From assembly GCA_963834755.1 (NCBI GenBank), contig CAWICQ010000010.1, forward strand, positions 124,001-188,000: a stretch of 64,000 bases of DNA, in the 5' to 3' direction. Source of the DNA: Dokdonella_A sp963834755. GTDB lineage: Bacteria; Pseudomonadota; Gammaproteobacteria; Xanthomonadales; Rhodanobacteraceae. Positions 41,458-48,242 of the stretch are shown in pieces (the first letter of the stretch is position 1; each line of letters begins with the position of its first letter). Below the pieces are notes generated by a model. That model saw nothing but the letters and a program-made list of their open reading frames with translations, ran no database searches and was not told where the DNA came from. The position numbers and the translations under genes are program-made.

Positions 41458-42717
41458 ATGGTCGCGGGAAATGGCGATGAGCAGGCACGCAGCGCAGCAG
41501 CGGCGGTCGCGCGCCAGAGCTACGGCAAGCTCGTCGCGTTTCTCGCGGCGCGCACGCACGATGTCGCGGCGGCGGAAGATGCGTTGTCCGAAGCGTTCGC
41601 CGCGGCGCTCGCGGAGTGGCCGGTGAAAGGCCGGCCGACGAATCCGGAAGCATGGCTGCTGACGGTCGCGCGTCGTCGCATGATCGACGGCGCGCGTCAC
41701 CGTCTCGTCAGCGAGCTGGCCGCGGACGATCTGCGCATGCTTGCGCAAAGTCTCGACGACGCGGCCGACGAAACGGAAATTCCGGATCAGCGTCTCGCGC
41801 TCCTGTTCGCGTGCGCGCATCCTTCCATCGATGCGGGCATTCGTGCGCCGCTGATGCTGCAGGTCGTGCTCGGACTCGATGCGAAGGCGATTGCATCGGC
41901 GTTCCTGATGTCGCCGGCGGCGATGGGCAAGCGGCTCGTGCGCGCGAAGCAGAAAATCCGCCAGGCCGGCATTCCGTTTCGCGTGCCCGCGCGCGAAGAA
42001 CTTCCGGCGCGGCTCGACGCGGTGCTGGACGCGCTGTATGCGACATTCACCGAAGGCTGGACGGATCCCAGCGGCACCGATTCCGCGCGCCGCGATTTTG
42101 CCGACGAAGCGATATTCCTGGTCCGCATCGCGGCCGGGCTGATGCCGCAGGAAGCCGAAACGCTCGGACTTCTCGCGCTCGTGCTCTATGCACAGGCGCG
42201 GCGCAGCGCGCGACGCGATGCGCGCGGCGAATTCGTTCCGCTCGCCGAGCAGGCCGCGGCGGCGTGGGACGCATCGATGATCGACGAAGCGGAAGCGCTG
42301 CTGCGACGCGCGAGCACGCTCGGCGCGATCGGCCGCTATCAACTCGAAGCGGCGCTGCAATCGGCGCACATTGCGGGAAAGCGCAGCGGACGTCCGGACT
42401 GGAGCGCCGTCGCGCAACTGTACGACGCATTGTTCGAACTGACGCGCTCGCCGGTCGTCGCGATCAATCGCGCGCTAGCGATTGCCGAATTGCGTGGCGC
42501 CGACGCAGCGCTCGACGCGATGCCCGATGCGGCCGACGATCCGCGTCTCGCCGACTATCAACCTTACTGGGCTGCGCGCGCGGAGCTCTTGTCTCGTACC
42601 GGCGCGAACGACGATGCGCATCGCGCCTACGACATGGCGATCGGCCTCGAGCGCGACGAGGCGATTCGCCGGTTTTTGCAGAAGCGTCAAGCGGCGCTGC
42701 GCGTCGTGCGCCACTGA
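41458..42717 (+). CDS. ECF42-type sigma factor with C-terminal TPR-like extension
   Basis: The 419-residue product from ATG 41458 has sigma region 2 (DVAAAEDALSEAFAAALAEW, PEAWLLTVARRRMIDGARH) and region 4 (LMLQVVLGLDAKAIASAFLM, AMGKRLVRAKQKIR). A ~230-residue helical C-terminal extension follows, with FTEGWTDPSG, LALVLYAQARRSAR and SPVVAINRALAIAE. This long extension replaces an anti-sigma factor and is required for activity in studied ECF42 proteins. Together with the upstream DGPF gene it forms the standard ECF42 module. Confidence 0.93.
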   Translation: MVAGNGDEQARSAAAAVARQSYGKLVAFLAARTHDVAAAEDALSEAFAAALAEWPVKGRPTNPEAWLLTVARRRMIDGARHRLVSELAADDLRMLAQSLDDAADETEIPDQRLALLFACAHPSIDAGIRAPLMLQVVLGLDAKAIASAFLMSPAAMGKRLVRAKQKIRQAGIPFRVPAREELPARLDAVLDALYATFTEGWTDPSGTDSARRDFADEAIFLVRIAAGLMPQEAETLGLLALVLYAQARRSARRDARGEFVPLAEQAAAAWDASMIDEAEALLRRASTLGAIGRYQLEAALQSAHIAGKRSGRPDWSAVAQLYDALFELTRSPVVAINRALAIAELRGADAALDAMPDAADDPRLADYQPYWAARAELLSRTGANDDAHRAYDMAIGLERDEAIRRFLQKRQAALRVVRH

Positions 42718-42779
42718 CGACGCGCAGTTCCTTTCGACTCCGGATCGGCGTCGATGCGCGCAGCCTTGCGCGCGCGCGA

Positions 42780-42989
42780 TCAATCCTTGGAATAGTGAAA
42801 CACGCTTTCGAGCGGCTGACCGAATACGGCCGCGATGCGGAAGGCAACTTCGAGCGACGGCGAATATTTGCACTGCTCGATTGCGTTCACGGTCTGGCGA
42901 GTGACGCCGATTTTCTCGGCGAGCTCCTGTTGCGTCATCTCGCCGTGCTCGAAACGCAGGCGCCTGATTTCGTTGCGGATGGTCGCCAT
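42780..42989 (-). CDS. Small Xre/Cro-type HTH regulator (YozG-like)
   Basis: The 69-residue protein is essentially one HTH: MATIRNEIRRLRFEHGEMTQ, QELAEKIGVTRQTVNAIEQ, YSPSLEVAFRIAAVFGQPLE. It begins 1 nt after the stop of the membrane-protein gene on the same strand, so both are co-translated. A 16-bp perfect palindrome lies upstream of the operon and is the likely operator, implying autoregulation. Confidence 0.92.
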   Translation of the reverse strand: MATIRNEIRRLRFEHGEMTQQELAEKIGVTRQTVNAIEQCKYSPSLEVAFRIAAVFGQPLESVFHYSKD

Positions 42990-42990
42990 G

Positions 42991-43404
42991 TCAGGCCGCG
43001 CGCCGATGCTGGATGATCTGACACGCCGCGCGCAGGATCTCGGCGGTCACCAGAATGAACAAGAGCGCGTTCGCGTTGAACAGAATCGGCGGATCGAACG
43101 CGGCGAAGAAGCACGCGAGCGCAATACCCGTGGCGAGCGCTGCATAAGCGACACGCGTCGATCTGAGTTCGATGAGCTTCTCGCGCTCATCGCGCGGCGT
43201 TTGCGCATCTTTCGGATTGAAGACGGAGACGGCGATGGTCAGCACGACCTGCACGACCACCAGCGCGATGATCGTGCCGAGAAGTCCAGCGAAATGGGAA
43301 CCTCCGACCTGCGGGCCGGCCTCAATGACGGTCCAGAAGTAGTAGCCGTAAATGCCTGTCATCGAGAGCATCGAAATCCAGGCGGTTTTTTCGCGAAAAG
43401 ACAT
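42991..43404 (-). CDS. Four-TM membrane protein co-transcribed with the HTH regulator
   Basis: The 137-residue protein from ATG 43404 (MSFREKTAWISMLSMTGIYG) has about four hydrophobic helices: WISMLSMTGIYGYYFW, LLGTIIALVVVQVVLTIAV, AYAALATGIALACFFAAF, ALLFILVTAEILRAACQII. A charged loop, NPKDAQTPRDEREKLIELRS, sits in the middle. Similar membrane proteins are commonly paired with YozG-like regulators. The function is unknown; it could sense or export something that relieves the repressor. Confidence 0.82.
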   Translation of the reverse strand: MSFREKTAWISMLSMTGIYGYYFWTVIEAGPQVGGSHFAGLLGTIIALVVVQVVLTIAVSVFNPKDAQTPRDEREKLIELRSTRVAYAALATGIALACFFAAFDPPILFNANALLFILVTAEILRAACQIIQHRRAA

Positions 43405-43462
43405 TTGAAATCCCCTGTTTGTCCAAATTTCGCGACAAAATGTAATGTATTCCATACTCAAT

Positions 43463-43478
43463 GTCAAATATATTTGAC
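43463..43478. promoter_or_regulatory. Perfect 16-bp palindrome GTCAAATATATTTGAC (operator)
   Basis: The sequence is its own reverse complement and lies 59-74 nt upstream of the membrane-protein ATG, within an AT-rich promoter region containing TATTCCATACT. In such a GC-rich chromosome a 16-bp AT-rich perfect palindrome is unlikely by chance. The product of the small Xre-type gene in the same operon is the prime candidate to bind it. Confidence 0.8.
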
Positions 43479-43540
43479 TTATAGGGCGTAAGTCCTCTGG
43501 GTTGGAGGCCGTACTACCGGTGAATAGCGGATCGCGCGGG

Positions 43541-44422
43541 TTACGCGACCCAGCCGGCGAGCACGAGCAATGCGAGCACGGCAAGCCACGCCATCAGGAT
43601 GCGATGCAATGCGCGTCGCGCGTCCGAAAGTTCGGCGAGCGGATCATTGACGTCTGTCGCGTAGCCGTCGCCGGCGACGACGTCGGCATCGATGCCCGCT
43701 CGTGCGAGCGCGCCGAGAAAACCAAGATCGAGCGTGAGATAGCCCTGTCCGTGCGCGGCGTGATATGCGCGCCATGTGTGCAGCACCGAATCGAAGTCGG
43801 ACACCAGAGCGAGCGTCAGCGCCATCAGATGCGCGGGCGCCCAGTCGAGGATACGCGCGGTGCGCTCGAGCAGATCGTGCTGTGTCGCATCGAGGCCGTC
43901 GGCGAATGCGTTGTTGCGTGCGATGAGCTGGATCATCCGATAACCGAGCGCGCCCGCCGGGCCGAGCAGCACGAACCAGAAGAGCACACCGAACCAGCGC
44001 GACAGCGCGGAGGCGAACGTCGCCTCGACCAGCGCGGTCGATTCGAGCGGCAACGTTTGATCGGCGGGATCCGGACGCAGCGCCTGCGCCGCGGCGAGGC
44101 GCTGATCGCGATCGGGCGCCTTCAACACGGATTCGATGTCCGCTTCGAGCTCGCGCGGACCCCAGCAGAAAAACAGCACGATGACCGCGAACGCGAACAG
44201 CGGCAGGCCGAACAACACGTGATCGAGCGCGGTCTGGATCAACGCGCAGAGCGCGAACACCAGCGCCGGCAACAGCAGCACCGGACGCGCGGATTCGGCG
44301 CCCTCGCCGTGCCAGCGCGCAAGCCAGATCCGGAGCCACGAGAAATCGCGCAGGCGCGCAAGGTCGGGCAGCGCGCGCGAAGCCGCGAGCACCAGCACGA
44401 TCGCCAACAGGATTTTTGCCAT
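43541..44422 (-). CDS. ampE: AmpE-like inner-membrane protein
   Basis: The 293-residue protein starts MAKILLAIVLVLAASRALPD. It has several hydrophobic helices, including VLLLPALVFALCALIQTALD, LFAFAVIVLFFCWGPRELEA and WFGVLFWFVLLGPAGALGYR. The last, with GPAGALGYR, is characteristic of CobD/CbiB-AmpE proteins. AmpE is linked to AmpD (anhydro-muropeptide amidase) and beta-lactamase regulation in enterobacteria, but ampD is not in the window. The assignment is by architecture and motif. Confidence 0.85.
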   Translation of the reverse strand: MAKILLAIVLVLAASRALPDLARLRDFSWLRIWLARWHGEGAESARPVLLLPALVFALCALIQTALDHVLFGLPLFAFAVIVLFFCWGPRELEADIESVLKAPDRDQRLAAAQALRPDPADQTLPLESTALVEATFASALSRWFGVLFWFVLLGPAGALGYRMIQLIARNNAFADGLDATQHDLLERTARILDWAPAHLMALTLALVSDFDSVLHTWRAYHAAHGQGYLTLDLGFLGALARAGIDADVVAGDGYATDVNDPLAELSDARRALHRILMAWLAVLALLVLAGWVA

Positions 44423-44494
44423 CGCTTCGATTTCGTCGCGCCGCGTTGCGAAGATTGTAGCTGGAGCGCACTACCGGCCGCATCGCCATTCGGA

Positions 44495-44710
44495 CCCCTC
44501 TCCCGCTTGCGGGAGAGGGTTGGGGTGAGGGCAAGCTCGCGAAACTTTGCGGTGTCGTAAAAAAAACTTAGCCGAAACGGACGTTGCGCTCCGCTTTCCC
44601 TCACCCGCCCTTCGGGCGACCTCTCCCGCGAGCGGGAGAGGTGTGTGGACGGGCGTCGCGCTCACCTTGCTCACCTACGCTGGGGCCGACATCTCCCGCA
44701 AAGCGGGACA
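44495..44710. repeat. Cluster of three REP-like elements in the 300-nt ampE-nudC gap
   Basis: Copy 1 (44495-44532) reads CCCCTCTCCCGCTTGCGGGA and on to GGTGAGGGC. Copy 2 (44598-44641) is the composite form with CCCTCACCC, a GCCCTTCGGGC hairpin, then CCTCTCCCGCGAGCGGGAGA, like the copy inside dsbD. A degenerate third (44683-44710) reads CATCTCCCGCAAAGCGGGAC. No gene is visible in this gap. The first two copies are in opposite orientation. Confidence 0.85.
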
Positions 44711-44722
44711 GGCGTTCCGTCT

Positions 44723-45679
44723 TCACCTCGGTGCGTCGACCAATTCGCGCAGCTCGACACCGGCATTCTCGCGCATCCAGTGCTCGATCAGCCGGAACGA
44801 GACCGAAACCGGCGGCGAAAGGCCGAGGGTGCGCTCGGCGAGGCCGCGCAGGATGTCGTCGGCCGTGAACCAGCGCGCTTCGGCGAGTTCGCCACCGAGG
44901 CGGATCGTCGGATCGAGCGCTTGCGCGGTGAAGCCGACCATCAACGATGCCGGGAACGGCCACGGCTGCGAGGAGTGGTACGCGCACTCGCCAACGCGCA
45001 CGCCGGCTTCTTCGAACACTTCACGACGCACCGTGTCTTCGAGCGATTCACCGGGTTCGACGAAACCCGCGAGCGTCGAATAGCGCCGTTCGGGCCAGGT
45101 TGCCTGACGGCCGAGCAGACACGCATCGCCGTACGAGACGATCACGATCATCGCCGGATCGACGCGCGGGAAATGTTCGATCGCGCAGTCGGGATTGGTG
45201 CAGCGCGCGCGATGCCCAGCGGTGACGACGACGACCGGCGCGCCGCATACGGAACAGAATCGCGTGCGCGACTGCCAGTGCGAGAGCGCACGCGCGTACG
45301 CGAAGAGTCCGGCCTCGAAGGCTTCGAGTCGCACGCCCGCGCTGCGCAGGTCAATGAAATCGCCGCCGAGCTCCGCAGCGACACGCGCGGCGTCCTTGCT
45401 TTCCGCGCTGAGCGCGAAGAGTGGTCCTGCGTCATCCGCGCCGAGATAACTCGGCGTCGCAGCCGGCAGCAACACGGCGCGCTCATTGGCAAGGATCACG
45501 CGCAACGCATCGACGTCGCGCTGTGCCAGCGCATGGCCTTCGGCGCCCAAGAGGACGAAACGCGCACGCGGATCGGCGAGCTGCGCCGCGATCCAGTCGG
45601 CGTCGTCGCGCTGCTCGGCGTTGCGGTCGAGCGAGAGGCCGGCGAATACGTTTTCAGGGAAGCGGGATGGAGGACTCAT
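44723..45679 (-). CDS. nudC: NAD(+)/NADH pyrophosphatase NudC
   Basis: NudC hydrolyses NAD(H) to NMN(H) and AMP and removes NAD caps from RNA. The ATG at 45679 gives 318 residues. Present are the N-terminal NUDIX-like domain, the zinc ribbon TRFCSVCGAP...RCTNPDC (four Cys), the Nudix box with GFVEPGESLEDTVRREV and FEEAGV, and the downstream SQPWPFPASLM motif that identifies NudC among Nudix proteins. Confidence 0.95.
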   Translation of the reverse strand: MSPPSRFPENVFAGLSLDRNAEQRDDADWIAAQLADPRARFVLLGAEGHALAQRDVDALRVILANERAVLLPAATPSYLGADDAGPLFALSAESKDAARVAAELGGDFIDLRSAGVRLEAFEAGLFAYARALSHWQSRTRFCSVCGAPVVVVTAGHRARCTNPDCAIEHFPRVDPAMIVIVSYGDACLLGRQATWPERRYSTLAGFVEPGESLEDTVRREVFEEAGVRVGECAYHSSQPWPFPASLMVGFTAQALDPTIRLGGELAEARWFTADDILRGLAERTLGLSPPVSVSFRLIEHWMRENAGVELRELVDAPR

Positions 45680-45841
45680 GACCTCAGGTCGACGGCACGC
45701 CGCGGCGCGCATGGGTTGCGTGCGCACATTTTAGCAGTCGCGCGGATTGCAATTCCGGTTCTGGTCGACGGAAAGCGTGGGAGCGCATCCGCGAGGCGGA
45801 CGGACGGACGCCTTGCTGGCGGTCGTTCAACTCGCACGAAA

Positions 45842-45872
45842 GCCGGATCCCGGCCTTCGCCGGGTTGACGAT
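45842..45872. repeat. REP-like word with CGGCCTTCGCCG hairpin
   Basis: The sequence GGATCCCGGCCTTCGCCGGG lies between the start of nudC and the end of erpA. It resembles the hairpin near 1014-1030 and is a common palindromic type in high-GC proteobacteria. Confidence 0.45.
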
Positions 45873-45948
45873 GTGAAGCGTCGCACGCCGGGAAAACGGC
45901 TGAGCGGCGTAGCGTGCGTCGAGTTTGCCGGGATCGCTGCGGCGACGT

Positions 45949-46317
45949 TCAGATCGAAAACGACGATCCGCAGCCGCAGGTCGTCTTCGCATTCGGATTG
46001 CGGATCACGAACTGCGCGCCGGTCAGTGATTCGGAGTAGTCGATCTCGGCGCCGGCGAGATATTGCAGGCTCAGCGGATCGACCAGCAACGTGACGCCGG
46101 CCTTGTCGACCGCGAAGTCGTCTTCGGTGCGCGCTTCATCGAACGTGAAGCCGTACTGGAATCCGGAGCAGCCGCCGCCGGAAATGTAGACGCGCAGCTT
46201 GAGCTCGGGATTGCCTTCTTCGGCGATGAGCTCGCGCACCTTGTCCGCGGCAGCGTCGGTGAACACCAGCGGCGCATCGGCGGAATCGAGATAGGTCGGT
46301 GTCGCGGTGTCGGTCAT
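45949..46317 (-). CDS. erpA: Iron-sulfur cluster insertion protein ErpA
   Basis: ErpA is an A-type carrier that delivers Fe-S clusters to enzymes, including isoprenoid-synthesis proteins. The 122-residue product has FTDAAADKVRELIAEE, the first Cys in ISGGGCSGFQYGF and the C-terminal pair in TTCGCGSSFSI. These three conserved Cys residues are required for cluster binding. It is the last gene of an apparent DUF6776-bactofilin-erpA run on the minus strand. Confidence 0.95.
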   Translation of the reverse strand: MTDTATPTYLDSADAPLVFTDAAADKVRELIAEEGNPELKLRVYISGGGCSGFQYGFTFDEARTEDDFAVDKAGVTLLVDPLSLQYLAGAEIDYSESLTGAQFVIRNPNAKTTCGCGSSFSI

Positions 46318-46372
46318 CGGACGTTTCTAAAGCGAAGCCCTGCCACACAACATCGTGCCGGCGCGGCGCCTT

Positions 46373-46789
46373 TCAAGCCTCCGCGGCGGCCGTGTCGGGT
46401 CGCGGCAGCTGTCGCGGCGCCTCGGCCTGGTAGACCATCTTGCCGTTGATCTGCGCGCCGGCCGCCATTTCCAGCACCTTGTAATAGACGTTGCCTTCGA
46501 TGCGCGCGCTGCTGGCGAGCTCGAGCCGCTCGGCGACGACGATATCGCCGCTGACCATGCCGTTGATCACCGCGTTCGACGCGCGGATCTCGCCGGTGAC
46601 GCGTCCCTTGTCCGAGAGCGTCAGCACCGCATCGGCGCCGTCGGCGCTGATCGCGCCTTCGATGCTGCCGTCCAGGTGCAGCCCACCGGTGAATTCCACG
46701 TCGCCGCGGATCACCGTGCCTTCGGCGATCAGCGTCGTAATCGCGGCGACCGCGACGCCGTTCCCGTTGCGCTTGCTATTTCCGAACAT
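46373..46789 (-). CDS. Bactofilin
   Basis: Bactofilins polymerise into filaments that scaffold cell-shape and polar proteins. The ATG at 46789 (MFGNSKRNGNGVAVAAITTL) gives 138 residues. The core is the right-handed beta-helix pattern with GTVIRGDVEFTGGLHLDGSI, EGAI, GEIRASNAVINGMVSGDIV and SARIEGNVYYKVLEMAAGAQ. The termini are short and unstructured. The gene start overlaps the end of the upstream DUF6776 gene by 14 nt, suggesting coupling. Confidence 0.93.
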   Translation of the reverse strand: MFGNSKRNGNGVAVAAITTLIAEGTVIRGDVEFTGGLHLDGSIEGAISADGADAVLTLSDKGRVTGEIRASNAVINGMVSGDIVVAERLELASSARIEGNVYYKVLEMAAGAQINGKMVYQAEAPRQLPRPDTAAAEA

Positions 46790-47501
46790 CGTCGCCCTCC
46801 TCACCCTTGATCGCATCGTTCCAGGCAAAGTCCTGTTCGATGTGGCCGGCGTCGCCGTCGGCGTGCACTCGAACGCGGTTGGCCTGGAAGCCCCCCGGCA
46901 GCATGATGGTACCGTTCACCTGCTGAAAATATTTGAAGCCGTACTCGATACCGTCAGGATTCTGTCCCTGGCTCAACGCCGCCCAGTCCAGCGTGGCCAG
47001 TTTGCCATTCTGCACGCCTTCGACGCTCAGCGTGACGTGCCCGCGCGTATCCTGGCCGCGCTTGAAGTTCTGCGTCAGCGTGGCGATGAAATTCCACGCC
47101 GCGGAATCGCCGACGCGGCGCACCTTCAGCACGTGAACGGCGAGGCCCTCGCTCTTGCCGCCGCCGACCAGGCGCCCGTAGAACGCGAGATCGGAGCGCA
47201 ACGACTCGATTTCTTCCTCGCGATCGCGCAGTGACTGCTGCAGATCGCCGACCGCGGCCTTGGCGACCTGCTCGGACCGCTCCAGCGTCGCGATGCGCGC
47301 TTTCAGCGCTTCGGTGTCCCGATCGGCGGCGATGCCGCGCGAGCGGCTCGTGTTCTCGAAGCCGAACGAAACGACCGCCGCCGTGATCGCCGCGACCACG
47401 ACCAGCGAAACCAGCCAGATCGCGCCCGCGAGCATTTGCCCGCGACGCTCGCGCGCAGGATCGTGCCGACGGACAACGAGTGAGGGAGGGTTGCGCGGCA
47501 T
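46776..47501 (-). CDS. Membrane-anchored coiled-coil protein (DUF6776-like)
   Basis: The 241-residue protein from ATG 47501 has one TM helix (about residues 24-46, LAGAIWLVSLVVVAAITAAV) and a coiled coil (~60-105, TEALKARIATLERSEQVAKA, LQQSLRDREEEIESLRSDLA). A C-terminal beta domain follows, with FKRGQDTRGHVTLSVEGVQN and GFKYFQQVNGTIMLPGGFQA. It overlaps the bactofilin gene start. The pairing suggests that it links the bactofilin scaffold to the envelope, which is inference only. Confidence 0.8.
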   Translation of the reverse strand: MPRNPPSLVVRRHDPARERRGQMLAGAIWLVSLVVVAAITAAVVSFGFENTSRSRGIAADRDTEALKARIATLERSEQVAKAAVGDLQQSLRDREEEIESLRSDLAFYGRLVGGGKSEGLAVHVLKVRRVGDSAAWNFIATLTQNFKRGQDTRGHVTLSVEGVQNGKLATLDWAALSQGQNPDGIEYGFKYFQQVNGTIMLPGGFQANRVRVHADGDAGHIEQDFAWNDAIKGEEGDDVRK

Positions 47502-47604
47502 GCGGGACCAAAACGCGCTGAGGCGGGGTCGAGGCTTATAGTCGCCGCCCGCCGACAGCGTCAAGCGGCTACCATCTCCGCTCGCTCATCGAACGGTTCC
47601 CGAC

Positions 47605-48033
47605 ATGCTCTGGCTCAAGGCCTTCCACATTTTCGCCGTGGTGACCTGGTTCGCCGGTCTTTTCTATCTGCCGCGGCTCCTCGTCTATCACGCCGAGGCA
47701 AGCGAACAGGTCGTACGCGAGCGGCTCAAGATCATGGAACGGCGCCTCCTTGGAATGACGCGCCTCGGCAGCCTTCTGACCGTCGTATTCGGTGTCGCGA
47801 CGCTGATCTGGTTCGCGCATGCAAGCAATGGTTATCTCCGCCAGGGCTGGCTGATCGTCAAGCTCGCGCTGGTCGGCGGATTGTTCTGGTATCAGGCCGT
47901 CCTCGCGCGGCTCGTGCGCGATTTCGCTAACGATTCCATCACGCGATCGAGCCGCTGGCTGCGTATCTTCAATGAGGTGCCGGCGCTGTTCCTGATCGCG
48001 ATCGTGCTGCTGGTGGTGGTCAAGCCGTTTTAG
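47605..48033 (+). CDS. hemJ: Protoporphyrinogen IX oxidase HemJ
   Basis: HemJ oxidises protoporphyrinogen IX in haem synthesis at the inner membrane. The 142-residue protein starts MLWLKAFHIFAVVTWFAGLF, with the conserved His in the first TM helix. It contains LPRLLVYHAEA and MERRLLGMTRLGSLLTVVFG, and ends after RWLRIFNEVPALFLIAIVLLV. Four TM helices and family length are normal. It is divergent from the DUF6776 gene. Confidence 0.95.
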   Translation: MLWLKAFHIFAVVTWFAGLFYLPRLLVYHAEASEQVVRERLKIMERRLLGMTRLGSLLTVVFGVATLIWFAHASNGYLRQGWLIVKLALVGGLFWYQAVLARLVRDFANDSITRSSRWLRIFNEVPALFLIAIVLLVVVKPF

Positions 48034-48043
48034 GCTGGAAGCC

Positions 48044-48190
48044 GGGAATCGGGATTGGGGAATGGGGAGTCGGGAATTAGGGCATCGGGAATGGGGAATG
48101 GATGCGAATTCCAGATTCAGCGTAGCCCGGACGACGAGCTTGCAGGTGTTTCCCGAATCCCGATTCCCGACTCCCGATTCCCAAGTCCCG
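48044..48190. repeat. Inverted GGGAATC-type repeat unit after hemJ
   Basis: The left arm (48044-48100) is a run of GGGAATCGGGATTGGGGAAT-type words. The right arm (48149-48190) is the complementary run, CCCGAATCCCGATTCCCGAC and on. About 50 nt of core separate them. It may form a very long hairpin at the end of the hemJ transcript. Of the four units in the window, this is the longest in arm length. Confidence 0.8.
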
Positions 48191-48242
48191 CCCCTTCTGG
48201 CACCCCGAGGCACGGCTGGTATAGTCCCGCAAGGGGAATTCG

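Noticed and set aside
48044..48190. GGGAATC arrays as a possible CRISPR array
   Set aside because: Repeat words are short and contiguous without unique spacers of constant length, and no cas genes are present.
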